Assembly (NCBI RefSeq): GCF_001269925.1
Contig: NZ_LHVO01000051.1
Location: forward strand, 124,001 to 188,000
Reading direction: 5' to 3'
DNA from: Pseudomonas sp. MIACH
GTDB taxonomy: Bacteria > Pseudomonadota > Gammaproteobacteria > Pseudomonadales > Pseudomonadaceae
Length of the DNA stretch: 64,000 nt
Shown one piece after another: positions 44,273 through 52,673 of this stretch. Under the pieces are notes generated by a model that had not been told where the DNA came from, did not search any database, and saw only the letters and a program-made list of their open reading frames with translations. Within the stretch, counting starts at the first letter, position 1. Each line of letters begins with the position of its first letter. The translations under genes were made by a program, and so were the position numbers.

Positions 44273-45217
44273 GTGAAACGAGTGCATGTAGCAGCAGCGG
44301 TGATCCGCGGTGTCGACGGCAGGATCCTGCTGGCGCGCCGTGCCGATACCCAGCATCAGGGCGGCCTGTGGGAGTTTCCCGGTGGCAAGGTGGAGGCCGA
44401 TGAGTCGGTCGCCACGGCCCTGTCCCGTGAGTTGCAGGAAGAACTGGGGATCCAGGTCACCACGGCGCGACCGCTGATCAAGGTGCAGCATGACTACCCG
44501 GACAAGCAGGTGTTGCTGGATGTCTGGGAAGTCTCGGCCTTTACCGGCGAGCCCCACGGCGCCGAGGGACAACCGCTGGAATGGGTGGCCCCGCGTGATC
44601 TGCCCAACTATGAGTTCCCCGCAGCCAATGCGCCGATTGTGGCTGCTGCACGCTTGCCCGCCGACTACCTGATTACTCCGGGCGAGCTGGAAACGCCCAC
44701 GCTCCTGCGCGGGATTCAGAAGGCTATCGCCGGTGGCACCAAGCTGATCCAGCTGCGGGCGCCCAACGGTTATGACCCCAAATACCGCGACCTCGCGGTA
44801 GATGCGGTGGGCCTGTGCGCCGGTAAGGCGCAGTTGATGCTCAAGGGACCGTTTGAATGGCTCGGGGACTTTCCGGCGGCCGGCTGGCATATGACCTCGG
44901 CCCAACTGCGCAAATATGCGAGCAAAGGCCGGCCATTGCCGAAGGACCGCTGGTTGGCGGCTTCATGCCATAACGCGGAAGAACTGGCGTTGGCGGAATT
45001 GATGGACGTGGATTTTGTCACGCTATCGCCGGTGCAGCCGACCCAGACCCATCCTGATGCACAGCCGTTGGGCTGGGAGCAGGCGGCAGAGTTGATCCGT
45101 GGGTTCAGCAAACCGGTGTTTCTGTTGGGTGGGGTTGGGCCTGCGCAGCGGGAGCAGGCGTGGGAAGCCGGCGCTCAAGGTGTCGCAGGGATTCGGGCGT
45201 TCTGGCCTGAGGTTTGA
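44273..45217 (+). CDS. Nudix hydrolase fused to a ThiE/TenI-like domain
   Basis: A 314-residue two-domain protein. The N-terminal MutT-type Nudix domain (1-130) has the full Nudix box GGKVEADESVATALSRELQE followed by ELGI, as in 8-oxo-dGTP hydrolases. The C-terminal domain (about 140-314) has the thiamine phosphate synthase/TenI barrel pattern (IAGGTKLIQLRAPNGYDP, SCHNAEELALAELMDVDFVT, SPVQPTQTHPDAQPLGWEQ, PVFLLGGVGPAQREQAWEAG). This fusion is widespread in gammaproteobacteria. The Nudix half fits MutT; the role of the barrel is unknown, and whether it makes thiamine phosphate is doubtful. The start is GTG 44273. Confidence 0.88.
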   Translation: MKRVHVAAAVIRGVDGRILLARRADTQHQGGLWEFPGGKVEADESVATALSRELQEELGIQVTTARPLIKVQHDYPDKQVLLDVWEVSAFTGEPHGAEGQPLEWVAPRDLPNYEFPAANAPIVAAARLPADYLITPGELETPTLLRGIQKAIAGGTKLIQLRAPNGYDPKYRDLAVDAVGLCAGKAQLMLKGPFEWLGDFPAAGWHMTSAQLRKYASKGRPLPKDRWLAASCHNAEELALAELMDVDFVTLSPVQPTQTHPDAQPLGWEQAAELIRGFSKPVFLLGGVGPAQREQAWEAGAQGVAGIRAFWPEV

Positions 45218-45234
45218 TGGTGCTCTGAAGGGCC

Positions 45235-45255
45235 CTATCGGGGGCTTGCCCCCGG
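45235..45255. repeat. REP fragment
   Basis: CTATCGGGGGCTTGCCCCCGG is a single REP core half with a short hairpin, between the convergent Nudix-fusion and adenosyltransferase genes. Confidence 0.55.
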
Positions 45256-45283
45256 TGAAGCCCTGTCAGTCACAGCATCATCA

Positions 45284-45862
45284 TCAGTGTGGCTTTGCCG
45301 CCGCCTGCCACAACACTTCTGCAACCCCCTGGCGCTTGGCAATCACCCGCGCCGCCACAAACAGCAAATCCGACAACCGATTGATATACGCCAACCCCAC
45401 CCCTTCCAACGGTTCAACCGCATTCAAATGCTGACAGCGCCGCTCGGCACTGCGCGCCAGGCTTCGGCACACATGGGCCTGGGCAATCAGCGCTGAACCA
45501 CCGGGCAAGATAAAGTTTTCCAGCGGTCCGACTTCCTCGTTCCAGCGATCAATCGCGGCTTCCAGCCGATCCACTTCTGCCGCATTCAGTGCCTTGTACT
45601 CCGGCATAGCCAACTCGCCACCCAGATCGAACAACCGATGCTGGCAAGGTGTAAGTACCTCGACCACGTCCTGCAAGCCCGGATGCTGTCCGCCCAGGGC
45701 TTCGAGATAGGCCAGCAGTAAGCCGAGCTGACTGTTCAGCGTATCCACTTCGCCAATGGCCTCCACCCGGGGATGGTCCTTGGGCACGCGGCGGCCGTCG
45801 CCGAGGCCGGTTTCGCCTTTGTCACCGGTACGGGTGTAAATCTTCGACAGGCGAAAGCCCAT
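45284..45862 (-). CDS. PduO-type cob(I)yrinic acid a,c-diamide adenosyltransferase
   Basis: A 192-residue ATP:corrinoid adenosyltransferase of the PduO class, transferring the adenosyl group to cob(I)alamin for adenosylcobalamin enzymes. The N-terminal IYTRTGDKGETGLGDGRRV is the ATP-binding signature. NFILPGGSALIAQAHVCRSL and ARSAERRC lie at the active site, and YINRLSDLLFVAARVIAK completes the family profile. It starts 2 bases after the sensor kinase stop, so the two are probably cotranscribed. PduO, CobA and EutT are unrelated classes; this is clearly the PduO one. Confidence 0.9.
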   Translation of the reverse strand: MGFRLSKIYTRTGDKGETGLGDGRRVPKDHPRVEAIGEVDTLNSQLGLLLAYLEALGGQHPGLQDVVEVLTPCQHRLFDLGGELAMPEYKALNAAEVDRLEAAIDRWNEEVGPLENFILPGGSALIAQAHVCRSLARSAERRCQHLNAVEPLEGVGLAYINRLSDLLFVAARVIAKRQGVAEVLWQAAAKPH

Positions 45863-45864
45863 GG

Positions 45865-47901
45865 TCAGTGCTCCAGTTGGGTAAGTTCGTAAGGTGGCAG
45901 TTGGCTGCCGGCCAAGGGCAGGCGCAGGGTGAAGCAGGTGCCTTGGCCGAGGGTGGAATGCACCTCCATCTGGCCCTTATGGTTGTTGGTGATGATGAAA
46001 TACGACACCGACAGCCCAAGCCCGGTGCCCTGGCCGATTTCCTTGGTGGTAAAGAACGGCTCGAAGGTGCGTTTGCGCACGTTCTCGCTCATGCCGATGC
46101 CGTTGTCTTCCACCTGGATCTCTGCCCACGGCGGGTTAAGGCGGGTGCGCAGGATGATGCGCCCCGGCTCGCTGTCGTCTTCGCGCAGGTGAATGGCTTG
46201 GGCGGCGTTTTTCAGCAGGTTGAGCAGCACCTGTTCCAGTTCGTTGGCGGTGCCCGGTACGGGGCCCAGTTGCGGGTCGAACTGACGGATGATCGCCTGG
46301 CCCTTGAAGTCGAAGCCAATGGCGAGGTCAAAGTCGTTACCGGCGATTTCTACGGCCTGGTCGATCAGTGCCGGTAAGTCGCAAGGAGCCATCTGGCGGT
46401 TGCTGCGGCGGCTGAAGCTGAGCATGTGGGTGACGATTTTTGCCGCCCGTGCCCCCGCCTGCTGAATGCCGTCGAGCAGTTGCGGCACTTCGCGGCTTTG
46501 CAGGTAGCGGTTGACGATGCCCAGCTCAACGCCCACTTGTTCGGCGTGTTCCAGGTTCTTGGGCAGGTCTGGGGACAGGCGCCGGCGAATGTTCTGCACG
46601 TTATGCAGGATCGCCCCCAGTGGGTTGTTGATCTCGTGGGCCATGCCGGCAGCAAGCCCGCCGACGGACAGCATTTTTTCTGACTGCACCATCATTTCTT
46701 CCAGTGAAAGACGCTGGGTGATGTCGTCGATACGGATCACTACACCGCGCCCGGCACCGCCCATCAGTGGATAGAAGGTCAGGGCGTAATGCTTGGGCTC
46801 GTCGTCCTTGATCCAGGTGACGCGCTCGATGCGCTCCACCGTGTGTTGTTCCACCGTGGCCTTGATCTGCGGCAGGTACGGTTTGAGCGGCTGGAAGGCG
46901 AGGTAGATCGGTTGATTCAGCGCTTCATCCAAGCGCGTGCCGGACAAGGCCGTGGCCTCTTGATTCCACTGAGTGACGTAGAGCTGTTCGTCCAAGGCGA
47001 TCAGTGCCGAAGGCATCGAGTCGATGATGCTGTTGAGGTAGTTCTGGAAACCGGTGAGCTTTTTCTCGATCTTGCTGCGCACCTGGACTTCGAGCTCCAG
47101 CTTGCGGTTGGTGTGGCGCGTCTCTTCGGCCAGACCTTGTGCCTGGTCGTAGGCCGCTTGTGAGTCATCCCGAGCGCGCTTGAGCTGCTGCTCACGGGCT
47201 TCGATACGCGACAGCATGGTGTTGAAGGCTTCGGCCAGACTGCCGATTTCATCGTGGTTGCCCCGGCTGGCGCGCAGGGCGTAGTTCTCTTCGCGGGTCA
47301 CTTGGCGTGACAACTCTTCCAGCTCATGGATCGGCCGGGTGATCAGGCGTTTGATCTGCCGGGCGATGATCATCCACAGCAACACACTGAAAATCAGGAT
47401 GCCCAGGCTGGCTGTCAATGTGCCGGTATAGAAGGCCATCGGCAGCTCACTGCTGGCCACCAGCAGCAGGTGGCCGGACGGTTGGCCGGGGCGGGGCAGG
47501 GTGATGATCTGGTTACTGCGAAATTCGGTCACTCGCCAGGCTTCGATATGCCGGTAGTTGTCCGGCAGGTGCAGGCGATCGCCGTGTTGCATCTGCGCCA
47601 GGAGATTGCCTTCGCCGTCGTACAAGGCGGCGGCGCGCAAAGGCGAATAGCTGGTCAGTTCATTCAGCAGCGCGTCAGCCTTGGTCGGGGATTCGAGGGC
47701 TTCGGCGGCAAGGGCCGGGTTGGACACCAGCCGGCCGATGGCCTGCAAGGCCTGGGGTGCCATGCTTTCCTGGGAGATCCAGTAGGCGGCACTGATAAAG
47801 GTCAGGTTGGCCACCAGCAGGACGGTGGTCAGCAGCACCAGCAGGGCGGCCAGCAGTTTCTGCCCGACTGGTAGGTTTTCTAGACGCTGGCGCAGCGGCA
47901 T
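45865..47901 (-). CDS. Membrane sensor histidine kinase with HAMP and PAS domains
   Basis: A 678-residue kinase. Helix 1 is at about residues 18-40. A periplasmic sensor region follows (about 45-160), helix 2 is at 165-185, then a HAMP domain (ITRPIHELEELSRQVTREEN), a coiled coil, and a PAS domain (YLNSIIDSMPSALIALDEQ). The phospho-acceptor region is VGGLAAGMAHEINNPLGAIL, and the ATP-binding region has NLLKNAAQAIHL, GIGMSE and GTGLGLSVSYFIITNNH. No response regulator gene is adjacent, so this is an orphan kinase. The start ATG 47901 is preferred because it precedes the first helix. Its signal is unknown. Confidence 0.88.
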   Translation of the reverse strand: MPLRQRLENLPVGQKLLAALLVLLTTVLLVANLTFISAAYWISQESMAPQALQAIGRLVSNPALAAEALESPTKADALLNELTSYSPLRAAALYDGEGNLLAQMQHGDRLHLPDNYRHIEAWRVTEFRSNQIITLPRPGQPSGHLLLVASSELPMAFYTGTLTASLGILIFSVLLWMIIARQIKRLITRPIHELEELSRQVTREENYALRASRGNHDEIGSLAEAFNTMLSRIEAREQQLKRARDDSQAAYDQAQGLAEETRHTNRKLELEVQVRSKIEKKLTGFQNYLNSIIDSMPSALIALDEQLYVTQWNQEATALSGTRLDEALNQPIYLAFQPLKPYLPQIKATVEQHTVERIERVTWIKDDEPKHYALTFYPLMGGAGRGVVIRIDDITQRLSLEEMMVQSEKMLSVGGLAAGMAHEINNPLGAILHNVQNIRRRLSPDLPKNLEHAEQVGVELGIVNRYLQSREVPQLLDGIQQAGARAAKIVTHMLSFSRRSNRQMAPCDLPALIDQAVEIAGNDFDLAIGFDFKGQAIIRQFDPQLGPVPGTANELEQVLLNLLKNAAQAIHLREDDSEPGRIILRTRLNPPWAEIQVEDNGIGMSENVRKRTFEPFFTTKEIGQGTGLGLSVSYFIITNNHKGQMEVHSTLGQGTCFTLRLPLAGSQLPPYELTQLEH

Positions 47902-47947
47902 CAGGGTTTTCCCAGGTGATAGACAGGCGGGCAGGGTAGCGCGTGGC

Positions 47948-48865
47948 TCAGTCGCGGGGCAATCCGCGTGCAAGTAAGTGCTCAACCAGGCGCACTTGCA
48001 GCTGTTGCAAATGCGGCAGGCTCAATTGGTGACGAGCGGCCGCCTGGCAAGCATAGCCCAGCAAGTAGCTGATTTCGGTGCGACGGGCGTTGACCACGTC
48101 CTGGTACATGGAGGAGTAGTTGGCGGCGGTGGCCTGGATCACCCGTTCCACTTCGTGCTGCAGATCCTGCGCGGCGGCGGGTTGGCCACAGCATTCCAGC
48201 AATTCGCCAAGTTCGGCGCACAGGGTCGCGACTTCACATTGATGGTGTTGCAGTTCACCGTTGCGGCACTGGTAAAGCACTGTCAGCGGGTTGATCGCGC
48301 AATTGAGCGCCAGCTTGCGCCACAGGCGGGTGAGGATGTCGGTGCTCCATTCGTGGGGGATGCCCGCAGCGTGCAGGTCGTCCAGCCACAACGGTGGGGT
48401 AGGGTGGCTCGCGTCCCCCAGCCAGGTGTAGCCATGGCCGGCGAACACCACGCGCCAGTCACCGTCGCGAAATGCGCCTTCGGTACTGGAGGCAAACATG
48501 CAGCGGGCCTGGGGCAGTTGGGCGGCCACCGCGTCCTGGCTGCCGAGGCCGTTTTGCAGCAGGATCAGCTCGGCGTCCGGTGCCAGGCGATGTTGCAGTT
48601 GTGCGACAGCGCTCTGGGCATCGTAGGCCTTGCACGCTACCAGCAGGCGATGAATGGGCTCTGGGTTGTCGGGTGTTTCGCCGATCACTGGGTAAGTGTG
48701 GGCGACGTCGTGCTCCACCAGGGTCAAGCCTGGTGTAGCCCGGTAGCTGGCCAGGCGCGCAGCATCGCGCAGGATCAACCTGACGGGCACACCGGCGCGC
48801 GCCAGGCGGGTGGCCCACAGTGTGCCCAGGCTGCCGGCGCCGAGAATATGCCAGGTGGTCGACAT
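47948..48865 (-). CDS. panE: 2-dehydropantoate 2-reductase
   Basis: A 305-residue NADPH-dependent reductase making pantoate in the pantothenate/CoA pathway. The N-terminal Rossmann motif is WHILGAGSLGTLWATRLARA. The KPR domain shows VACKAYDAQSAVAQLQHRL, LLQNGLGSQDAVAAQLP and the substrate region LWRKLALNCAINPLTVLYQC with the catalytic Lys and Asn. Start ATG 48865 has GGAGC upstream and begins directly at the Rossmann fold; the frame extends to 48952. It is divergent from yajQ and upstream of the kinase gene. Confidence 0.93.
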   Translation of the reverse strand: MSTTWHILGAGSLGTLWATRLARAGVPVRLILRDAARLASYRATPGLTLVEHDVAHTYPVIGETPDNPEPIHRLLVACKAYDAQSAVAQLQHRLAPDAELILLQNGLGSQDAVAAQLPQARCMFASSTEGAFRDGDWRVVFAGHGYTWLGDASHPTPPLWLDDLHAAGIPHEWSTDILTRLWRKLALNCAINPLTVLYQCRNGELQHHQCEVATLCAELGELLECCGQPAAAQDLQHEVERVIQATAANYSSMYQDVVNARRTEISYLLGYACQAAARHQLSLPHLQQLQVRLVEHLLARGLPRD

Positions 48866-48988
48866 CAGTTTTTGCTCCGTAGGATCGCTCACAGTGAACG
48901 GGACGAAAGAACCGCTATAATGCCTCGGCATTTTAGCTCGGGCGCGCTCCATCTCTACTGAGCCCGCCCCTTATATTGGAGAAATCAC

Positions 48989-49474
48989 ATGCCTTCGTTC
49001 GACGTGGTATCTGAACTGGACAAACACGAAGTCACCAACGCCGTCGAGAACGCCGTCAAGGAGCTGGACCGTCGCTATGACTTGAAAGGCAAGGGCAGCT
49101 TCGAATTCAAGGAAAAGGAACTGACCGTCAACCTGACCGCTGAAGCCGATTTCCAGCTGGAAGCGATGATCGAGATCCTCAAGCTGTCGCTGGTCAAACG
49201 CAAGATCGACGCGCAGTGCCTTGAAATCAAGGATGCCTACGCCTCCGGCAAGCTGATGAAGCAGGAAGCCGTGCTCAAGGAAGGCATCGACAAGGAACTG
49301 GCGAAGAAGATCGTCGCCCATATCAAGGATGCCAAGCTGAAAGTCCAGGCTGCTATCCAGGGTGAGCAGGTTCGCGTCACCGGCAAAAAACGTGATGACC
49401 TGCAAGACGCTATCGCGGCCCTGCGCGCCAAGACCTTCGACATGCCGCTGCAGTTCAATAACTTCCGCGACTGA
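48989..49474 (+). CDS. yajQ: YajQ-family nucleotide-binding protein
   Basis: A 161-residue protein of the YajQ family (UPF0234), members of which bind cyclic-di-GMP or other nucleotides and modulate virulence or phage development. Typical segments are MPSFDVVSELDKHEVTNAVE, EFKEKELTVNLTAEADFQLE and the C-terminal RAKTFDMPLQFNNFRD. ATG 48989 follows GGAG. It precedes the mscS gene, with which it shares the strand but not the operon (135 bases between). Confidence 0.94.
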   Translation: MPSFDVVSELDKHEVTNAVENAVKELDRRYDLKGKGSFEFKEKELTVNLTAEADFQLEAMIEILKLSLVKRKIDAQCLEIKDAYASGKLMKQEAVLKEGIDKELAKKIVAHIKDAKLKVQAAIQGEQVRVTGKKRDDLQDAIAALRAKTFDMPLQFNNFRD

Positions 49475-49609
49475 TGGCACATTGGGGAACCTGCGGGCGT
49501 TTTCGGCGTCCCACGCCCCACAACCTGCGCCCTCACTTGAGCCCTACGGGGCTCATTTGCATTTTAAGCAGTCAATAAAGCCGCACATCCGCCATACAGG
49601 AGAAGCTAC

Positions 49610-50452
49610 ATGGATTTAAACGCTGAAATGGATCACTTGATCAAGACCTCGCAGTCGTGGATCCCGATGATCATGGAATACGGCAGCCGGGTGTTGCTGG
49701 CGGTGATCACCCTGGCCATTGGCTGGTGGCTGATCAACGTATTGACCCACCGAGTGGGCCGCCTGCTGGCCTTGCGTAACGCGGACCTGGCACTGCAGCA
49801 CTTCATCACCAGCCTTGCGAACATCGCGCTGAAAGTCATGCTGATTGTGAGTGTGGCGTCGATGATCGGCGTGGCGACTACCTCGTTCGTAGCTGCCATC
49901 GGTGCTGCTACCCTGGCCATCGGCCTGGCGTTGCAAGGCAGCCTGGCCAACTTCGCCGGTGGTGTGCTGATTCTGTTGTTCCGCCCGTTCCGCATTGGTG
50001 ACTGGATCGAAGCCCAGGGCACCTCGGGGACTGTCGATAGCATCCAGATCTTTCACACTGTGCTGCGAACCGGCGACAACAAGACTGTGATCGTGCCTAA
50101 CGGCATCCTGTCCAACGGCATCATCACCAACACCAACCGTCAGCCGACCCGCAAGGTGGTGTTTGACGTGGGTGTGGACTACGAGGCGGACCTGCAGAAA
50201 GCCCGTGAAGTGCTGCTGGAGCTGGCAAAAGACCCGCGCGTGCTGGCCGATCCTGCCGCTGTGGCCGTGGTGTCGACCTTGGGCGATAGCTCGATCACCG
50301 TCTCCCTGCGTTGCTGGACCAAGACGTCGGATTATTGGGACGTGGTGTTCATGCTCAATGAACTGGCGCGTGATCGTTTGAAGGCCGCGAATATTGATAT
50401 TCCTTTTCCGCAGCGGGTTATTCGAGTCATGCAGGAAGCAGCACCGAAGTAA
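49610..50452 (+). CDS. mscS: Small-conductance mechanosensitive channel
   Basis: A 280-residue MscS channel that opens under hypo-osmotic stress. Three N-terminal helices lie at about residues 20-45, 60-85 and 90-120. The pore-lining TM3 reads GAATLAIGLALQGSLANFAG with Gly/Ala packing. The beta-domain follows with FRPFRIGDWIEAQGTSGTVD, and the cytoplasmic vestibule ends PFPQRVIRVMQ. Length and sequence match the short MscS type. ATG 49610 has AGGAGAAG upstream. A bidirectional terminator lies after it. Confidence 0.95.
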   Translation: MDLNAEMDHLIKTSQSWIPMIMEYGSRVLLAVITLAIGWWLINVLTHRVGRLLALRNADLALQHFITSLANIALKVMLIVSVASMIGVATTSFVAAIGAATLAIGLALQGSLANFAGGVLILLFRPFRIGDWIEAQGTSGTVDSIQIFHTVLRTGDNKTVIVPNGILSNGIITNTNRQPTRKVVFDVGVDYEADLQKAREVLLELAKDPRVLADPAAVAVVSTLGDSSITVSLRCWTKTSDYWDVVFMLNELARDRLKAANIDIPFPQRVIRVMQEAAPK

Positions 50453-50557
50453 GTTCAACAGTTACGTTTGAGTTGGCCGAAAGGTCAGGTTAAACGTATC
50501 ACCTGTATCTCGTTAGTTAGCTTGCTAGTTATTCTTCGCTGAAATAAAACTGCAATG

Positions 50558-50597
50558 AAAAAGCCGCTCCCTTGTAAACAGGGGAGCGGCTTTTTTG
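50558..50597. terminator. Bidirectional terminator between mscS and the porin gene
   Basis: AAAAGCCGCTCCC and GGGGAGCGGCTTTTTT form a strong GC-rich hairpin with a 9-base loop, flanked by A and T runs on both sides. Confidence 0.9.
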
Positions 50598-50641
50598 TTT
50601 AAGGCCGAGGCCTTAAGTCATCGTTGTAATTGAACGGGCAA

Positions 50642-51934
50642 TTACAAGATGTTCAGCGGGTATTGCGCGATCAGACGCAGTTCGTCGAGAGAACCCGAGT
50701 AAACCTGGTCAGACGAACGATAGGTCGCTTGACGTACGCGCAGGCTCAGGTCTTTGGCTGGACCGCTCTGGATCACGTATTTGGCTTCGATATCGCGTTC
50801 CCACTCTTTACCGTTGTTAGTGGTCGAGGTGTTGGCGCCAGTACCTTTCACATAACGAGTCATGAAGCTCAGGCCTGGGATGCCAAAGGTCGCCATGTTC
50901 AGGTCATAGCGAGCCTGGTAGGACTTCTCGTCTTCAGCGTTGAAGTCGGAACGGGCGATGGAGTTGGCCAGGAAAATCGTGCCGCCGCCGTCTACGCCGT
51001 AGCCGTACTGGCCGTCGCCGCTGACCTTCTGTGCTGCCAGGGTGAAGGTGTGAGCGCCAATGGTGTACGCGCCTTGCAGGCTGAACGCACGGTTGTCGAG
51101 CTTGGTGGTGCTGTCTTTGTCAGCACGGACCAGGCCGGCGCCGTCGCTCTTGGTGTCGTAGATGTTGAAGTCGACAGCCACGGACTGGTCATCGCTGAGC
51201 GCGTGGGTCCAGTTGACGTTGGCGTAGATCTTCTTCCAGTAGTCTTCCACTTTCGAGTAGTAGAGGCTGGTGGTGAACTCTGGGGTCCAGGAGTACACGC
51301 CGCCCAGGAAGTTGGCGTCTCGCAGGCCACGTTTTGAGCCTGGTTCGGAGCTGGCGATACTGTCGCGGTAGGTTTGATCCTGGGCAACGATCGAGGTGAA
51401 GTGACCGGCTTCCAGTTTCAGATCTTTGATTTCGTTGCTGGTGATGGAAACGCCTTGCGGCAGTTCCGGCAGCAAACGGCTGTCATCGGAGGCGAACACT
51501 GGAGCGGTGGTGTATTGATCACCGACCTTCAGGACCGTATTGGAAATACGGAACTTAACGGCAGCACCGGCTTTGGAATAGTCGTCCTGCGAACGGCCGT
51601 CGGAACCCTCAGGGAACAGACCGGTACCGGCACGACCCTTGCCGCTGTCGAGCTTGACGCCGAGCAGGCCGATCACGTCGACACCGACACCGATGGTGCC
51701 TTGGGTGTAGCCCGAGCTGAACAGGCCGTGGAAGCCGAGACCGGTTTCTTCGATACGGCTTTGTTCTGCATCGTGGTTGCGGCGGTCACGGCTGAAGTAC
51801 AAGGCACGCGTCAGGATGCTGGCGGTACTGTCTTCGATAAAGCCCTTGGAATCGTCCTGGGCGGACGCCATTGCGAACTGCGAGGTGCCTGCTGAAACAG
51901 CCAGGGCGATCATGCTCCACTTCATCACGCGCAT
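50642..51934 (-). CDS. OprD-family outer-membrane porin
   Basis: A 430-residue substrate-specific porin. The signal peptide ends near QFAMASA. The N-terminal mature region is DDSKGFIEDSTASILTRALY followed by the family motif FSRDRRNH, and the barrel ends in an amphipathic strand ELRLIAQYPLNIL. OprD porins take up amino acids or organic acids; the subclass (OccD or OccK) cannot be decided from sequence alone. Start ATG 51934 has AAGGAG 10 bases upstream; an in-frame Met lies 9 bases later. It is convergent with mscS and lies next to a 739-bp gene-free region. Confidence 0.88.
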   Translation of the reverse strand: MRVMKWSMIALAVSAGTSQFAMASAQDDSKGFIEDSTASILTRALYFSRDRRNHDAEQSRIEETGLGFHGLFSSGYTQGTIGVGVDVIGLLGVKLDSGKGRAGTGLFPEGSDGRSQDDYSKAGAAVKFRISNTVLKVGDQYTTAPVFASDDSRLLPELPQGVSITSNEIKDLKLEAGHFTSIVAQDQTYRDSIASSEPGSKRGLRDANFLGGVYSWTPEFTTSLYYSKVEDYWKKIYANVNWTHALSDDQSVAVDFNIYDTKSDGAGLVRADKDSTTKLDNRAFSLQGAYTIGAHTFTLAAQKVSGDGQYGYGVDGGGTIFLANSIARSDFNAEDEKSYQARYDLNMATFGIPGLSFMTRYVKGTGANTSTTNNGKEWERDIEAKYVIQSGPAKDLSLRVRQATYRSSDQVYSGSLDELRLIAQYPLNIL

Positions 51935-52334
51935 CGTGATTTGCTCCTTTGGTTTTAGGAAGAGTACTGCCGTCCCACCTGTATTTTTATCTGGGCGGCT
52001 CTTTCTTTTTGTGTCGGCGCAAAGTTATATCACGCAGACCCTATTGACGATACTTACCCAACTTTCCTTTCAGCTTCTTTACGAGGCTGTCGTAAATTGC
52101 TAGATCCATGTCGCAAATTCACAGTCCGAATGTAACGGGACTGACAACTTCAATGCTGTTTTCAAACGCCTTTCGAAGTTTGAATTCTTCCGTGGGATGC
52201 ACTGAAACGCTGCTGTTCTGTTATCGCGAAACACCGGCGTCCGAATCGGTGTCGTTGTCGACGATAGGGGGGTGAATGCAACAAGCGCGCCCAAACCGAT
52301 AATCGAATGTCATTTTTTCGTGAAAAACGTGAAG

Positions 52335-52367
52335 AGCCTGTAAAAACCGCATAAGCACGGGCTTTTT
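52335..52367 (+). terminator. Terminator-like hairpin in the gene-free region
   Basis: AGCCTGT pairs with ACGGGCT (one G-U) around a 15-base loop and is followed by TTTTTAC. The stem also extends into outer GTAAAAA/TTTTTAC arms. Confidence 0.5.
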
Positions 52368-52551
52368 ACGCCGTTTGGTTTGGGCTTGACGCCCGTGTGT
52401 TACCCCTGTTCGCAGGTGCAAAAAAGCTGTACCGGAGAAAAACGTTACCGGACCACCCCTCTGAGTGGGTACTGGCGGATCTCTTTGAAGCACAAGTGGG
52501 TCATTTTGGTGCAGCCCGGTGAGGCCCGAATTAGCGTAGCTCAAATAAATA

Positions 52552-52578
52552 CCTGCATCGAAAGGGTGCAGGCTTTTT
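52552..52578 (+). terminator. Terminator without an upstream gene
   Basis: CCTGCA and TGCAGG form a stem with a 9-base loop and are followed by CTTTTTG. No plus-strand gene ends before it, so it may close a small RNA. Confidence 0.6.
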
Positions 52579-52582
52579 GTCG

Positions 52583-52606
52583 GATTGCGCAGGCCTCTGC
52601 GCAATC
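52583..52606. repeat. Perfect 10-bp hairpin upstream of the HIT gene
   Basis: GATTGCGCAG and CTGCGCAATC are exact complements with a 4-base loop (GCCT). It lies 68 bases before the HIT start and directly after the terminator at 52552. Confidence 0.6.
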
Positions 52607-52673
52607 GCCGTGAAGCCTGAGGCATTCAACGGTATGCTGGGCGCCTGAACTTGACCTGCCGAACGGAGCGCCC

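Larger units (their letters stand above)
51935..52673. other. Gene-free region with hairpins and terminator-like sites
   Basis: A 739-bp stretch between the porin and the HIT gene. No open frame with a plausible start was found. It holds the porin leader (to about 52050) and two plus-strand hairpins followed by T runs, at 52335-52367 and 52552-52578. A perfect 10-bp hairpin lies at 52583-52606. Terminators without an upstream gene on that strand suggest an untranslated transcript. Confidence 0.6.

Noticed and set aside
43022..44905. A 627-codon frame opposite argJ and the Nudix fusion
   Set aside because: It spans two genes on the other strand and has no domain signature.
52100..52294. A 64-codon frame on the minus strand in the 739-bp gap
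   Set aside because: No Shine-Dalgarno and no recognisable composition; the gap looks regulatory or RNA-coding instead.
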